A model generated the notes under the pieces. It saw only the letters and a program-made list of their open reading frames with translations. It did not search any database and had not been told where the DNA came from. Position numbers and translations under genes: made by a program. Shown here piece by piece: positions 16,830 to 26,681 of a DNA stretch of 64,000 bases (positions are counted from its first letter, which is position 1; each line of letters starts with the position of its first letter). This DNA is from CBDDFV01 sp965227335 (GTDB taxonomy: Bacteria; Planctomycetota; Phycisphaerae; Phycisphaerales; SM1A02). The stretch lies in contig CBDDFV010000006.1 in NCBI GenBank assembly GCA_965227335.1, forward strand, positions 62,001 to 126,000, read 5' to 3'.

Positions 16830-17711
16830 TCAGATGGGGCAGGGCCCCCACTGCGCGAGCAGTTTGGCGAGATCTTCGGGCCCGACGTCGTCGTTGCCGT
16901 TGAAATCGGCCGGGCTCCCGGGGTTTGGTCCCCACGCCGCGAGCAGCGTGGCGAGGTCGGCGGGTCCGACGTCGCCATCGTTGTCAAGGTCCCATCGACA
17001 GGGATCGCACGCGTCGGCAAAGCCGTCGTCATCATTGTCGGCGCAGTCCGTATCGGGGCCGGCCCACGATCCGCCGGCGGTGTCGCACGCGGATTCGGTC
17101 AGGAACAGGCAACTGCCGTCGCCGAAGCAGCAGGCGCCGCCGTCGGCCGGGAGGATCTCCACCGCCGCGGGACCGCCGATGGTTCCGGTGATGTCGACGC
17201 CGTTGATGAGCACGCGGGTCTGGCCGAATCTGCCGGACGCGGGCGTGAACGCGAGCAGCGTCTCGGGGGTCGGGGCGAGGGCGGCGAACTGGAAGGTCGT
17301 GACGATCAGGTCGTCCGGCGCGGGCGGCGCGTCGACCGGCGCGCCGGGCGGGGCGAGCGCGGTATAGATGGCGTCGCCGTCGGCCAGGCTGTCGTTGATG
17401 CCGTCGGGATCGGGCAGGAAGCCGGAGATGAAGAACGTTGCGCCCGCGTTGGAGTCGTCGACGCCGAGGAGCAGAAGGAACCCGGGGTCCCAGTCGAGGA
17501 TGGCGTCGAGCGCTGCGAACGGCTCCGGTCCGGCGCCCTCGGCCTGCACGATGAGGTTGATTTCCACGAGGTCGCCGACGAAGACCGTCTGATCGGCGGG
17601 ATCGAAGTCCACGCCGACGGCGCCGCCGCCGGCGTCGGCGACGCTGGGGAGGGTGATGCCGGCGATCGCCAGGAGGGCGACGGCGGCGTCTCTTTTCCGG
17701 AGTGGGTTCAT
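16830..17711 (-). CDS. Secreted cohesin-like/dockerin protein
   Basis: 293 residues. The signal peptide ends near SVADA (residue 27). Residues 30-165 have the beta-rich pattern of a cohesin-like domain: VGDLVEINLIV, an AILDWDPGF strand-loop and a long Pro/Ala insertion. A PACC-type cysteine module (GACCFGDGSC) occupies about 190-222. Two dockerin-type repeats end the chain (DLDNDGDVGPADLATLLAAW and DFNGNDDVGPEDLAKLLAQW). It is the last gene of a four-gene leftward operon starting at 26168, 57 nt after the gene before. It is the smallest member and may be an accessory surface subunit. The cohesin-like call is from the pattern of strands and needs a profile search. Confidence 0.82.
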   Translation of the reverse strand: MNPLRKRDAAVALLAIAGITLPSVADAGGGAVGVDFDPADQTVFVGDLVEINLIVQAEGAGPEPFAALDAILDWDPGFLLLLGVDDSNAGATFFISGFLPDPDGINDSLADGDAIYTALAPPGAPVDAPPAPDDLIVTTFQFAALAPTPETLLAFTPASGRFGQTRVLINGVDITGTIGGPAAVEILPADGGACCFGDGSCLFLTESACDTAGGSWAGPDTDCADNDDDGFADACDPCRWDLDNDGDVGPADLATLLAAWGPNPGSPADFNGNDDVGPEDLAKLLAQWGPCPI

Positions 17712-17768
17712 ATCTCGATTTCTCCCGTGCGCGTCGCCGCGCAGATTCGGAGGACGGTTCAGGGTCGG

Positions 17769-20180
17769 TCAGCGACGACGGTTGCGCATCGCGTCGGAGA
17801 GTTGAGACGGCAGTCCATGGACGGCTTCGAAGAGCACGACGTCGTGCACGTCGATCCATCCGTCGTGGTTGAGATCCGCGCGTTCCCGGACGGCGGCGGG
17901 GAGCGTCCGGGCGTCCGTCCGGGCGCCGGCCGCGCCCGCGAGCGCTTCACACGAGCAGTCGCCGTTCGCGAGGTAGTTGGCGGACAACAGCGAGTAATCC
18001 ACACTACCGACCGCGCCGCCGTTATTGAAGTCTGCATCGCGGAGTCCGTTCCACGGGCAGCCGCCGTCGACGTCGAGTTCGCCGAAGGTGAACAGCAGCC
18101 ACGTCACGTCGCTGATGTCGATATCGTCGTCATTATCGGTGTCGCCGGCGAGAAGCGTGAACGTCGATCCCGCCTCGTAGATCGACCCGTCGGGCGTCAC
18201 CGTGAGAGCCGCGGTCGAACTGATCGTGTGCTGCTCGTCCTTCGCGCAGAGCGTGGTCCAGTCGCCGCAGGGCAGCGGAACCAGGGCTTCGGCCCGCACC
18301 GGGGTGGCGGGATCGTCGTCATGGTCAATGAAGTCGAGCGTGACGTCCGCGACGGCGCCGCAGTCATCGGGCGTGAACCGGATGCACCGCGACGTCGGGA
18401 GGGAGCCGGGCAGTTCGACGACGACGGACGCCAGGTTGACGGCTTCGACATTGACCACGAAGTCGCACATGCCGACGTTGCCGCAGTCGTCGACCGCGGT
18501 GCACGTGACATTGGAGACGCCGATCGGGAAGAACGACCCGCTCGGCGGGACGCAGACAACCTCGGGGTCGCCGTCGCAGCCGTCCATGACGACGGGCGGG
18601 TCAAAGTCCACCGTCGCGCCGAAACACCCGGACGACGCGGCGCCCGCGGCGGGGAGCACTGCGATTGCTTCGGCGGCGAGACTCGGCGGGGCTTCGGTGT
18701 CGGCCGCGCCGTTGAGTTCGAGCGTCAGGATTCCCGCTCCGGCGTCGCCGTCCATCCACCCGCCCACCCGGATGGTGTAGCAGCCGCCTTCGAGCACGGC
18801 GATCGTGACTTCGGACGTGAAGTCGGGACAACCGGGCGCGTCATCGCTGCAGTTGAGCAGCTCCGCGTCGCCGGGCGGACAGAGGCCGCACCCGTCGTAG
18901 ACCGCGAGATCGGTGTCGTAGAGCGCCTGTCCGCACGTGCTGACGTTCAGCAGACCGGCGGCGTCGGCGGTGTAGGTGAACCAGATGTCCTGGTAGGTCT
19001 GGCCGTCGAACGAACACGCCCCATGGGCGACGCCGTCAGTGGTGGCGAGCGTCGTGTCATAGGCGGTCGAACCGAGTTCGATCGGACTGGCGTCGACGCA
19101 GTCGTCATTGTCGGGGGCCGCGTTCGGCGGAGCGCCGCCCAACTGGACGCGGTACTGGGTCTGTCCGTCGGCGCACGGACGGCCGTCAAACACGCCGCTC
19201 CCGTCCGGGAGGCCGGGGGCCACGAAAATCACGTACTCGCCCGGCGTCACCGGCGCCCGGGCGATCCCCGGCGCGCAGTCGGTGGACCAGCCGATCTCGC
19301 CGATCACCGTCGGCGTGCAGGTGTCGATCCCGTCGATGATGAACACGACGCACGGCGCTTCGGACCAGAGCACCGCGCTCAGCTCCGGCCCGCTCGTAAC
19401 CGTGACGCGGCGCCAGTCGGTGTCGCGCGATCCGTCGTCCGCCCACGCGGTCCCGCACCAGGTCTCGCCCAGCACGCCCTCCGCAAAAGCGGGGCCGGGG
19501 AGGTTGCACCCGTCGTTGTCGGCGTCGCCGCACATCTCGGCTTCGACGAGGTCGCCGCCCTGACAGCAGCTCGCGGCGTCGGCCGGAACCGTGAGATCAT
19601 CGGGACAGTCGATCGAAGGCGGCGTGCCGTCGAGCGTAAACGGCGGGCTGCCGTTCAGCACCGTCGCCACCGGAAGCCCCTCGAAACTGAGTTCCGAGGC
19701 GAACAGCTCATCGACATCAAAGGCGATCGCCGTTGTCTCGCACACGCCCGTCACGTCGAAGACCAGCGTGGCCAGGAGTGCGTCCTGGTCGTCGCCGGGG
19801 TCACCGAGCGCGGCGGAGCCGTCGAGCCGCAGTTCGCCGGGCTCGACCTCGGCGGTCGACAGCGGCTGGATGTGCAGCGGGAACGGCGCCCCCGTGTACG
19901 TGCTCAGGTCGCCCCGGTAGGTCAGCACCGCATGGTCGAACGCGAGGAACGCCTGGAACCCGGTGACGGGTTGCGCGAGATCGCGCATCCAGACCTCGAC
20001 TTCGATCTGGTCGTCGGCAAGGCATGCCCCCGCAGTCTCGACGGCCAGACGATTGACGTCGCCCGCCGCTGCGCCGTCGGCGACGACGAACGTCGCGAGG
20101 CTGACGAACAGGGCCGTGATGATTTCGGCGACGCGCGGTCGCCGGCGACGCCGCGCGTCGTCTTCGTGGAATCTCGCCAT
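17769..20180 (-). CDS. Large secreted cohesin-like/HYR/dockerin protein with PPC-like insert
   Basis: 803 residues from ATG 20180, which is followed by a signal or anchor segment (about 17-40) and preceded by GAGAGAG; a longer frame upstream lacks a signal. Residues 45-155 form a cohesin-like domain (GFQAFLAFDHAVLTYRGDLS). A HYR-type domain begins at about 165 (DCPDDLTVPADA) but is interrupted. Residues about 345-470 resemble a pre-peptidase C-terminal (PPC) domain (DIWFTYTADAAG, GCYTIRVGGW). HYR-like sequence resumes at about 520 (GVSNVTCTAVDDCGNVG). A shared block with SRCIRF and LCAKDEQHT follows at 595-650. Three EF-hand/dockerin-type repeats end the chain at 676-801. It is third in the operon, 41 nt after the gene before. 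Confidence 0.85.
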   Translation of the reverse strand: MARFHEDDARRRRRPRVAEIITALFVSLATFVVADGAAAGDVNRLAVETAGACLADDQIEVEVWMRDLAQPVTGFQAFLAFDHAVLTYRGDLSTYTGAPFPLHIQPLSTAEVEPGELRLDGSAALGDPGDDQDALLATLVFDVTGVCETTAIAFDVDELFASELSFEGLPVATVLNGSPPFTLDGTPPSIDCPDDLTVPADAASCCQGGDLVEAEMCGDADNDGCNLPGPAFAEGVLGETWCGTAWADDGSRDTDWRRVTVTSGPELSAVLWSEAPCVVFIIDGIDTCTPTVIGEIGWSTDCAPGIARAPVTPGEYVIFVAPGLPDGSGVFDGRPCADGQTQYRVQLGGAPPNAAPDNDDCVDASPIELGSTAYDTTLATTDGVAHGACSFDGQTYQDIWFTYTADAAGLLNVSTCGQALYDTDLAVYDGCGLCPPGDAELLNCSDDAPGCPDFTSEVTIAVLEGGCYTIRVGGWMDGDAGAGILTLELNGAADTEAPPSLAAEAIAVLPAAGAASSGCFGATVDFDPPVVMDGCDGDPEVVCVPPSGSFFPIGVSNVTCTAVDDCGNVGMCDFVVNVEAVNLASVVVELPGSLPTSRCIRFTPDDCGAVADVTLDFIDHDDDPATPVRAEALVPLPCGDWTTLCAKDEQHTISSTAALTVTPDGSIYEAGSTFTLLAGDTDNDDDIDISDVTWLLFTFGELDVDGGCPWNGLRDADFNNGGAVGSVDYSLLSANYLANGDCSCEALAGAAGARTDARTLPAAVRERADLNHDGWIDVHDVVLFEAVHGLPSQLSDAMRNRRR

Positions 20181-20221
20181 CGCATCTCTCTCCCGTGAGC
20201 GGGATGATTCTCCTCTGAGGG

Positions 20222-23200
20222 TCAACGACTCGACACGGTTCGGGCCATGGCGCGGGACAGCTCGCCCGAGAGGCCATGTTCGCGTTCGAAACGCTCCACG
20301 TCGCGCCAGTCGAACCACCCGTCGGCGTTGCGGTCGAGGGATTCGGCCGCGCCGGCCCCCAGTTCACGGACCAGCCGCGCCGTGCGGACACGCTGATCGG
20401 CCGGGCTCGCCCCGCCGCACCCGCAGATGGTGAGCTGGAGCCAGTTGGCCGACAGGATCGTGTAGTCGTTCGAGCCGACGACGCCGTCCTGGTCGTAGTC
20501 CGCGTCGCGGGTGACGCCGTCGTACGGGCATCCGCCGGGAGACGCGAGGTCCCCGAAGGTCAGAACGAGCCACGTCACGTCGTTGATGTCGACGTCGCTG
20601 TCATTGTCGGTGTCGCCGGAGCGGAGCACATGCGCGGCGTCGGTTTCGTAGCGGGTCAGGTCGCCGCTGAGCACGAGGCCCGTGGTGTCCCAGAGCGTGT
20701 GCTGTTCATCCTTCGCACAGAGGCTGGTCCACACGCCGCAGGGGACTTCGATCGTGTCGATCGCCCGCACCGGCGTCGCGCCGTTGGCGTCGTCGTCGAT
20801 GAAGTCGAGCGGCACGTCGACGAAGGTTCCGCAGTCGTCGGTGACGAAGCGGATGCAGCGGGTGGTCGGAGCGAACACCGCGTCGAGCACCACGTCGACG
20901 TCGATCAGGTTGGTCGGCGTGACCTCGACGTCGAACATGCACATCGACGTGTTGCCGCACGAGTCGGTGGCGGTGCAGGTGACGGTGGTGACGCCGACCG
21001 GGAAGAACGTCCCGCTCGGCGGCGTGCAGACCGTGACGACCGAGCCGTCGCAGGCGTCGATCGCGGCGGGGTCGGCGAACTCGACGATCGCGCCCTGGCA
21101 GCCGTCGCCGGCCCCGGCGTCAGACGCCGCGACGATGTTCGCCGGACAGGGGTCGAGCACCGGCGGCGTCGAGTCGAGGATGAGCGAACCGGTGTCGATG
21201 AGGTCGGTCGGGACGGGGGCCCCCTCGAAGCTCAGTTCGGAATCGAAGAGTTGCGTCAGGTCGAACGCGACTTCGGTGGCCGCGCACGGCGAGATCACAT
21301 CGAAGACCAGGGTGGCGAGCACCGCGTCCTGGACGACGCCCGGGCCGCCGAGCGCGACCGACCCGTCGAGACGAAGCTCGCCCGGCGCGACTTCCGCGCC
21401 GCCGATCGGCTGGATGTGCAGGGGGAAGGGCGAGCCGGTGTACGAGCTGAGGTCGCCGCGAAACGCGAGGATCGCGTCGTCGAAGGCCAGGAACGCCTGG
21501 AAGCCGGTCACGGGACCGGTCAGGTCGAGCATGGCGAGTTCGACTTCGATCTGCGTGTCGGAGAGACACGGACCGTCCGCCTGGAGCACAAGGTCGCCGG
21601 AGAGACCGGAGATCATCGACTCCGCCCACGGGCAGTAGCAGACGAGCTCGTCTTCGACTTCATCGCCGGCGACGTTGTCGTTGAACGACATGGCGACGGG
21701 CGGGCAGAGGCCGTTCATCGCGGCGACGGTTCCGACCGGATCGTTCGGACCGCCGGCGTCCCCCCACCAGTTGCCCTTGGCTTCGACCTCGGGCGCGGTG
21801 GAGCGCAGGCCGAAGTCGTTGCCGGCGATGTTGTTGAAGTTGGCGACGACGGTCGAGGTGTCGGAGGCGTCGAAGCCGACGAAGATCCCGGTCGAATTGC
21901 CGGTCAGCGTGCAGCCGGAGATGTCGGCGGCCGACCCGGCGCCGAAGAACGTGGTGACGAGCATGCCCGCGGAGGTCGATCCGTCGGAGGACGCCACGCC
22001 GCGACAGTCGGTGATCGTCGCATCGACGATCTCGGCCTGCGCGCCGCCGCCAACCTCGACGCCGTAGTCGAGGAAGTCGCCGTCGCCCTTGCCCGTGTAC
22101 TCGAGGCGCTCACAGATCGAGCCGTTGACGCCGGGGCCGAAGTAGAACAGGCCCTGTCGGCCGATCTGGTTCATCGTGACGTCGGTGACGTGCACGGGGC
22201 CGTCGCCGAAGGCCACGATCGCGGAACCGGCGTAGGTCGGACCCGACGCGTTGAACTGAATGTTCGAGAAGGAACAGTCGGCGAAGCTGCCGGAGCCGAT
22301 GTGACGGAACGCCTGGTGGATCAGGAAGCCGCTCCCGTCGAAGGCGAGGTTCTCGACCGCGACTGCGTTGCCGGACGGAACAAGGAACCAGCCGCGGGCG
22401 TCGCCGCTGGAGCCGGTGTCGGCGGAGGGGGTGATGATCGGGAGCCCGCCGGGACCCGACGACACGCCGCTCAGGGTGAGCGACTTGTTCACCACGACCT
22501 GCGGACCGGTGGTGAGATCGCCGGAGATCTGGATCACGTGCCCGTTGAGCGTGTCGGCGTCGTCGATCGCGTCCTGAATCGACGCGAACATCTCGCCGGT
22601 GTCGACGTTCTCGACGAAGAGCGGGATGGGGCAGGCGGGATTCTCCGCCCCCGGCGTGTCGTCGCCGCCGACCGGATCGAACGCGCCGATGGTCCAGTCG
22701 CCGTCGGGCGTACAGCGGTAGACGTGGCCGGGCGTGAAGCCGCCGTCGGGTCCGATGGTCGGACCATACGCGTACTCGGTGCCGCTCGGGGGGTTCTCTT
22801 CTTCAATCAGCGCGATGGTGTCGACCACGGCGGACCACGGCGTCACGTCCAGCACGCCGTCATCGTCGGTGTCGAGGTCGTCACCGTTGGCCCCGGTGAA
22901 TCCGTCGACCAGGCGGTGCGTCACGTTGTCGCTGTTCTCGAAGTTCAGCGCGGCGGTGAAATCCGCGGTCCCGAGGGTAAACGTGCCTTCGGCCACGACG
23001 AGACGGCCGGCCCCGTCGAGCGTGAGTCCGGTGAGATCCAGGACGGACTCGATCACGCCGCTGCCGCCCGTCCCGTCGCCGATGACAAGATAGGTCAGGC
23101 CGTCCAGCGAGGCGCCGGGCGGACCGCTCAGTTCGAAGTACTCGTCATCGTCGCCGCCGGGCTGGTCGATGCGGATCTCGTTGATCTGAATCGAGCCGCC

Positions 23201-23263
23201 GCCGAAGGCGAACGTCGTCGCGGCCAGCGCGGCCGCCGCTGTGGTCAGAAGCCGGATGTCCAT
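20222..23263 (-). CDS. Large secreted lamin-tail/beta-helix/cohesin-like/dockerin protein
   Basis: 1013 residues with a short signal peptide (residues 1-21). Residues 22-200 form a lamin-tail domain (QINEIRIDQPGGDDDEYFEL). Residues 230-500 form a right-handed beta-helix (SIQDAIDDADTLNGHVIQIS and later short repeated strands). A cohesin-like domain follows at about 557-687 (TGFQAFLAFDDAILAFRGDL), then an uninterrupted HYR domain (711-777). The shared block with TTRCIRF and LCAKDEQHT is at 797-855, and three dockerin-type repeats end the chain (881-1011). Parallels with the flanking genes show they arose by duplication and module swapping. It is second in the operon. The protein is probably a surface-layer or matrix component; beta-helices in secreted proteins often bind or cut polysaccharide, but no catalytic residues are visible. 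Confidence 0.87.
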   Translation of the reverse strand: MDIRLLTTAAAALAATTFAFGGGSIQINEIRIDQPGGDDDEYFELSGPPGASLDGLTYLVIGDGTGGSGVIESVLDLTGLTLDGAGRLVVAEGTFTLGTADFTAALNFENSDNVTHRLVDGFTGANGDDLDTDDDGVLDVTPWSAVVDTIALIEEENPPSGTEYAYGPTIGPDGGFTPGHVYRCTPDGDWTIGAFDPVGGDDTPGAENPACPIPLFVENVDTGEMFASIQDAIDDADTLNGHVIQISGDLTTGPQVVVNKSLTLSGVSSGPGGLPIITPSADTGSSGDARGWFLVPSGNAVAVENLAFDGSGFLIHQAFRHIGSGSFADCSFSNIQFNASGPTYAGSAIVAFGDGPVHVTDVTMNQIGRQGLFYFGPGVNGSICERLEYTGKGDGDFLDYGVEVGGGAQAEIVDATITDCRGVASSDGSTSAGMLVTTFFGAGSAADISGCTLTGNSTGIFVGFDASDTSTVVANFNNIAGNDFGLRSTAPEVEAKGNWWGDAGGPNDPVGTVAAMNGLCPPVAMSFNDNVAGDEVEDELVCYCPWAESMISGLSGDLVLQADGPCLSDTQIEVELAMLDLTGPVTGFQAFLAFDDAILAFRGDLSSYTGSPFPLHIQPIGGAEVAPGELRLDGSVALGGPGVVQDAVLATLVFDVISPCAATEVAFDLTQLFDSELSFEGAPVPTDLIDTGSLILDSTPPVLDPCPANIVAASDAGAGDGCQGAIVEFADPAAIDACDGSVVTVCTPPSGTFFPVGVTTVTCTATDSCGNTSMCMFDVEVTPTNLIDVDVVLDAVFAPTTRCIRFVTDDCGTFVDVPLDFIDDDANGATPVRAIDTIEVPCGVWTSLCAKDEQHTLWDTTGLVLSGDLTRYETDAAHVLRSGDTDNDSDVDINDVTWLVLTFGDLASPGGCPYDGVTRDADYDQDGVVGSNDYTILSANWLQLTICGCGGASPADQRVRTARLVRELGAGAAESLDRNADGWFDWRDVERFEREHGLSGELSRAMARTVSSR

Positions 23264-23390
23264 CGTGCACTCTCTTCTCTCTCGGGTTCCAGACGCCGCC
23301 CCCGACCGGAGACGGAGAAACGCCCCGCCCCCCGGCAGGAGGACGGTGCGTGAACGGAGCGCCGAACCGATCGACGCTCCGAAGGTTGAA

Positions 23391-26168
23391 TCAGCGCCGG
23401 GTGTTCCGACGCATGCGGTCCGACAGCGAACCGTCGAAGCCGAAGCGGCGCTCGAAGATCTCCACGTCGCGGACGTCGATGACGCCGTCGCCGTTGAGGT
23501 CGGCCGAAGCGCCGAGCCACGGATCGATCTCCGACACCGGGACCCTTGTGCGCCGGCTGTCCGCGGGGCTGATCATGATGCAGTCGCACGACGACGTCTC
23601 GAGCCAGCGATCGGAGAGCAGGGTGTAATCCTCCGAACCGACATTGCCGTTGTTCGAGTAGTCGGCGCCGCGCAGGCCGTTCCACGGGCAGCCGCCCGCG
23701 GGCTCGGGCCCGCCGAACTGGGCGATGAGCAGCGTGACGTCGTTGATGTCGACGTCGCCGTCATTGTCGTTGTCGCCGGGCTCGAGCACGAGCAGGGCGT
23801 CCCCGACGTAGTCGTCGCCGACGATCGACAGGTCGGTGGTGCTCCAGAGCGTGTGCTGCTCGTCCTTGGCGCACATCGAGAGGTACGCCCCGCACGTCAC
23901 TTCGAACGACGCGAGCGCCCGGACCGGCGTCCCCGGCATGGCGTCATGGTCGACGAACATCACCGTGACATCCTCGCCCACGCCGCAGTCGTCGGTGACG
24001 AAGCGGATGCAGCGCGAGGTCGGAATGAACACCCCCGCCAGCTCGATGTCAACGTGGACGGTGTTCACCGGGTTGACGGTCACCGTCTGCAGGCACGTCG
24101 ACGAATTCCCGAGCCAGTCCGTCGCCGTCCAGGTGATCGTGGTGACGCCCGACGGGAAGGGATCGTCCAGGCCGAGCGCGGCGTTGTCGCTGCGCTCGAA
24201 CGTCAGCATCGGGGCGGGATCGCAGTCATCCACCACCGGACCCGCGGGACCGATCGTGACGTTGTCCCAGTACACCTCGTACGTATCGCCGAAGTTGTAC
24301 ACCTGCAGGATGACGTTGCCGATCCGCACGCTGCCGAAGGTGATCGCGTCATCGAACGACGCGATCAACGTATCCGAATCGTCGTAGATCCGGAACTCGT
24401 ACGCAGTGGACGTCAGCGTGGTTTCGAAGCGATACCACTCGCCCAGATCGCCCGCGGTCAGATCAAGCAGGTTGACCCAGCCCGGCTGGTAGTCGTTGCC
24501 CGGGTCCTGGTCGACATCCTGCGTGTACACGCGGAAGCGCGGCCCTTCGACCGCCGCGGTGTCCGGATCATCCGCGCTGGTGAAGCCGATGATCGGGTAG
24601 CCGGAAATGTCGCCGTTGCCGTTGAACGTCGTGCCCCACATGCCGGCGCGGCGGTCGTTGGCCATCGCGTCCGCGGGGACCCAGATGTCGGCGCCGAGCG
24701 TCTGACCGACCGGGATGTTCACGTCGTACTTGCGGCCCTGCGTGTTATAGAACGCGCTGGAGAAGGCCGCCGGCCGGTTGGCTTCCGAGTCCGCCATATC
24801 GACGCCGTGACGGAGACGGTTGTCGCCGTCGAACATGGCGCTCTCGAAGATCGCCGGGGCGTAGCGGTCGGTGTACCAGCAATCCGGCGTCTGGCTCGCA
24901 CACGTCGACACCGCGCTGTCAAAGGTCGCTTCGACGTTCAGGATCGCGTCGCAGCCGCCCGCGTCCGCGTTCACCACGATGTCATCGGGACAAGTGATGA
25001 CCGGGTCCGAGGTGTCGCTGACGATGTCGGGCGAATCAACGAGACAGGTCGGAATCGGATCGCCGAGGAAGCTCAGCTCCGAATCGAAGTCCTGGGAGAG
25101 GTCGAAGACCACCGCGGTCGGATCGCACTCGGCGGCCACGGTGAAGACCAGCGTCGCCAGCGCTGCATCGGCGGCGGCGGGCGGGTCCATGAAACCGACC
25201 GAACCGTCCAGGCGGAGTTCGCCGATCGGGACGCCCGCGTTGTCGATGTCCTGGATATGCAGCGAGAAGGGGCCGGCGCCGTTGTAGGAGCTGAGCGCGC
25301 CTTCGTAGGTCAGCTTGCTGGAGTCATAGCTCAGGAACGCCTGGTAGCCGGTGACCATCGCACCCGCGGCGAGATCGGACATCATGAGCGTGACTTCGAT
25401 CTGATCGCCCGCCGCGGCGTGCGCATCGCCCTGCGCTTCGTCCGCGACCAGGGCCAGGCAGTTCTCGCCTTCGACGATGACCGCAATGTTCGTTCGCGCG
25501 ACTTCGACCGCGCCGTCGTAGGCGGCGAGATAGAACTCATATCGCCCCGGCTGGTTCGGATCGAAGATGTCGAACGGAAACTCATCAAAGAAGTCCATCC
25601 GCCAGGAGTTCTGCGCGACGTTATCGACGGCGAGGGCCGCCGCGTAGGACGGACCGTCGCCGTAGGACGTCCCGCCGCCGTTCGGCGTCGTGTTGTCGCC
25701 GACGGCGTGGTCGAAGAACGTGATCGGCGGGGTCGGCGGGTCGTAGGGAATCGTCGTGCCGGGCGTGATGTGATCAAACACCAGATAGTTCGTCCCGGGT
25801 CCGGGATCGAAGTCGACGCCCAGTTCGTAGGTCAGATCGTCAAGCACGTAGCCGGACGAGCCGTCGTAGTTCGAGTTCACCGTCCACTCGAACGACCAGC
25901 GCGGCGTCGGCGCGCCCGAACCGCCCGGCCCGGTGAAGAACGTATAGGTGCCGTCCCCGTTGCTGTTGAAGATGTTGTCCGGGGGGAACCGCTGCTTGGC
26001 CCGCAGGCCGAGCTCCACGCCGTTGTCACGGTCCACCGTGAAGGCGCCGTTGGCGTTCCCCGACCCGAAGATGACATCGGGCGTCACGTTCTGATCAAAA
26101 TCCAGCCCCGCCGCCACGGGGGCGCAGATGATCCCGGCGGCGGCTGTCGCCGTCCACTTCTTGCTCAT
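23391..26168 (-). CDS. Large secreted cohesin-like/HYR/dockerin protein with lectin-like insert
   Basis: 925 residues from ATG 26168, after GGAGAGAACAGG. A signal peptide (1-20) precedes a beta-rich domain (25-230). A cohesin-like domain spans about 249-369 (GYQAFLSYDSSKLTYEGALS). A HYR-type domain starts at 380 (ITCPDDIVVNADAGGCDA) and is split by residues 425-645, which resemble a concanavalin-type lectin fold (GEWYRFETTLTSTAYEFRIY, WDNVTIG). The HYR half resumes with TTITWTATDWLGNSSTC. The shared block (TSRCIRF, LCAKDEQHT) and three dockerin-type repeats end the chain. It is first in the leftward operon of four. The lectin-like insert suggests glycan binding; this is inference from fold pattern. 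Confidence 0.86.
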   Translation of the reverse strand: MSKKWTATAAAGIICAPVAAGLDFDQNVTPDVIFGSGNANGAFTVDRDNGVELGLRAKQRFPPDNIFNSNGDGTYTFFTGPGGSGAPTPRWSFEWTVNSNYDGSSGYVLDDLTYELGVDFDPGPGTNYLVFDHITPGTTIPYDPPTPPITFFDHAVGDNTTPNGGGTSYGDGPSYAAALAVDNVAQNSWRMDFFDEFPFDIFDPNQPGRYEFYLAAYDGAVEVARTNIAVIVEGENCLALVADEAQGDAHAAAGDQIEVTLMMSDLAAGAMVTGYQAFLSYDSSKLTYEGALSSYNGAGPFSLHIQDIDNAGVPIGELRLDGSVGFMDPPAAADAALATLVFTVAAECDPTAVVFDLSQDFDSELSFLGDPIPTCLVDSPDIVSDTSDPVITCPDDIVVNADAGGCDAILNVEATFDSAVSTCASQTPDCWYTDRYAPAIFESAMFDGDNRLRHGVDMADSEANRPAAFSSAFYNTQGRKYDVNIPVGQTLGADIWVPADAMANDRRAGMWGTTFNGNGDISGYPIIGFTSADDPDTAAVEGPRFRVYTQDVDQDPGNDYQPGWVNLLDLTAGDLGEWYRFETTLTSTAYEFRIYDDSDTLIASFDDAITFGSVRIGNVILQVYNFGDTYEVYWDNVTIGPAGPVVDDCDPAPMLTFERSDNAALGLDDPFPSGVTTITWTATDWLGNSSTCLQTVTVNPVNTVHVDIELAGVFIPTSRCIRFVTDDCGVGEDVTVMFVDHDAMPGTPVRALASFEVTCGAYLSMCAKDEQHTLWSTTDLSIVGDDYVGDALLVLEPGDNDNDGDVDINDVTLLIAQFGGPEPAGGCPWNGLRGADYSNNGNVGSEDYTLLSDRWLETSSCDCIMISPADSRRTRVPVSEIDPWLGASADLNGDGVIDVRDVEIFERRFGFDGSLSDRMRRNTRR

Positions 26169-26681
26169 CCTGTTCTCTCCATTCCTGGTGGGTCGCGGCC
26201 GAACCTTCGGCGCGATCGAATGATGCGTTCGGAGCGACTCGCCGCGATCAGGGCGCAAGCGACATGGCGCTCGGCGTTGCCGCGCCGCCGCCACGACGGA
26301 ATATGCCTCCGATGTCCCCGACCCGGCCATCCAAATCTCCCGGTGGTCTCTCCGCCCGGGCCCGCCCCTGCCCCGATTTCTTAATCCCACGGTACACCCG
26401 TGTAGATCGGGCGATCTCAACCAACGGACGGCCTCCGGAGAGACCAATGCCGATGCCTGAGACGAGCGAGTATTACATACCTGCTGTCACATATCCAGAA
26501 CTATCGAATCCAAACTTTTCTTCGTCGCGGCCAGGCCCCGCCGCGACACCCACTAACGATCGTCGCGGCAAGTACTTACATGTGATGACGCAACGCGCCG
26601 TGGCGCCCCGCCCCCGCCCCGGAGGGGGCACGACGCGGCAGACCGCATCAGCTCCAAGCGCCTGTTCCCCTGACGTTCACG

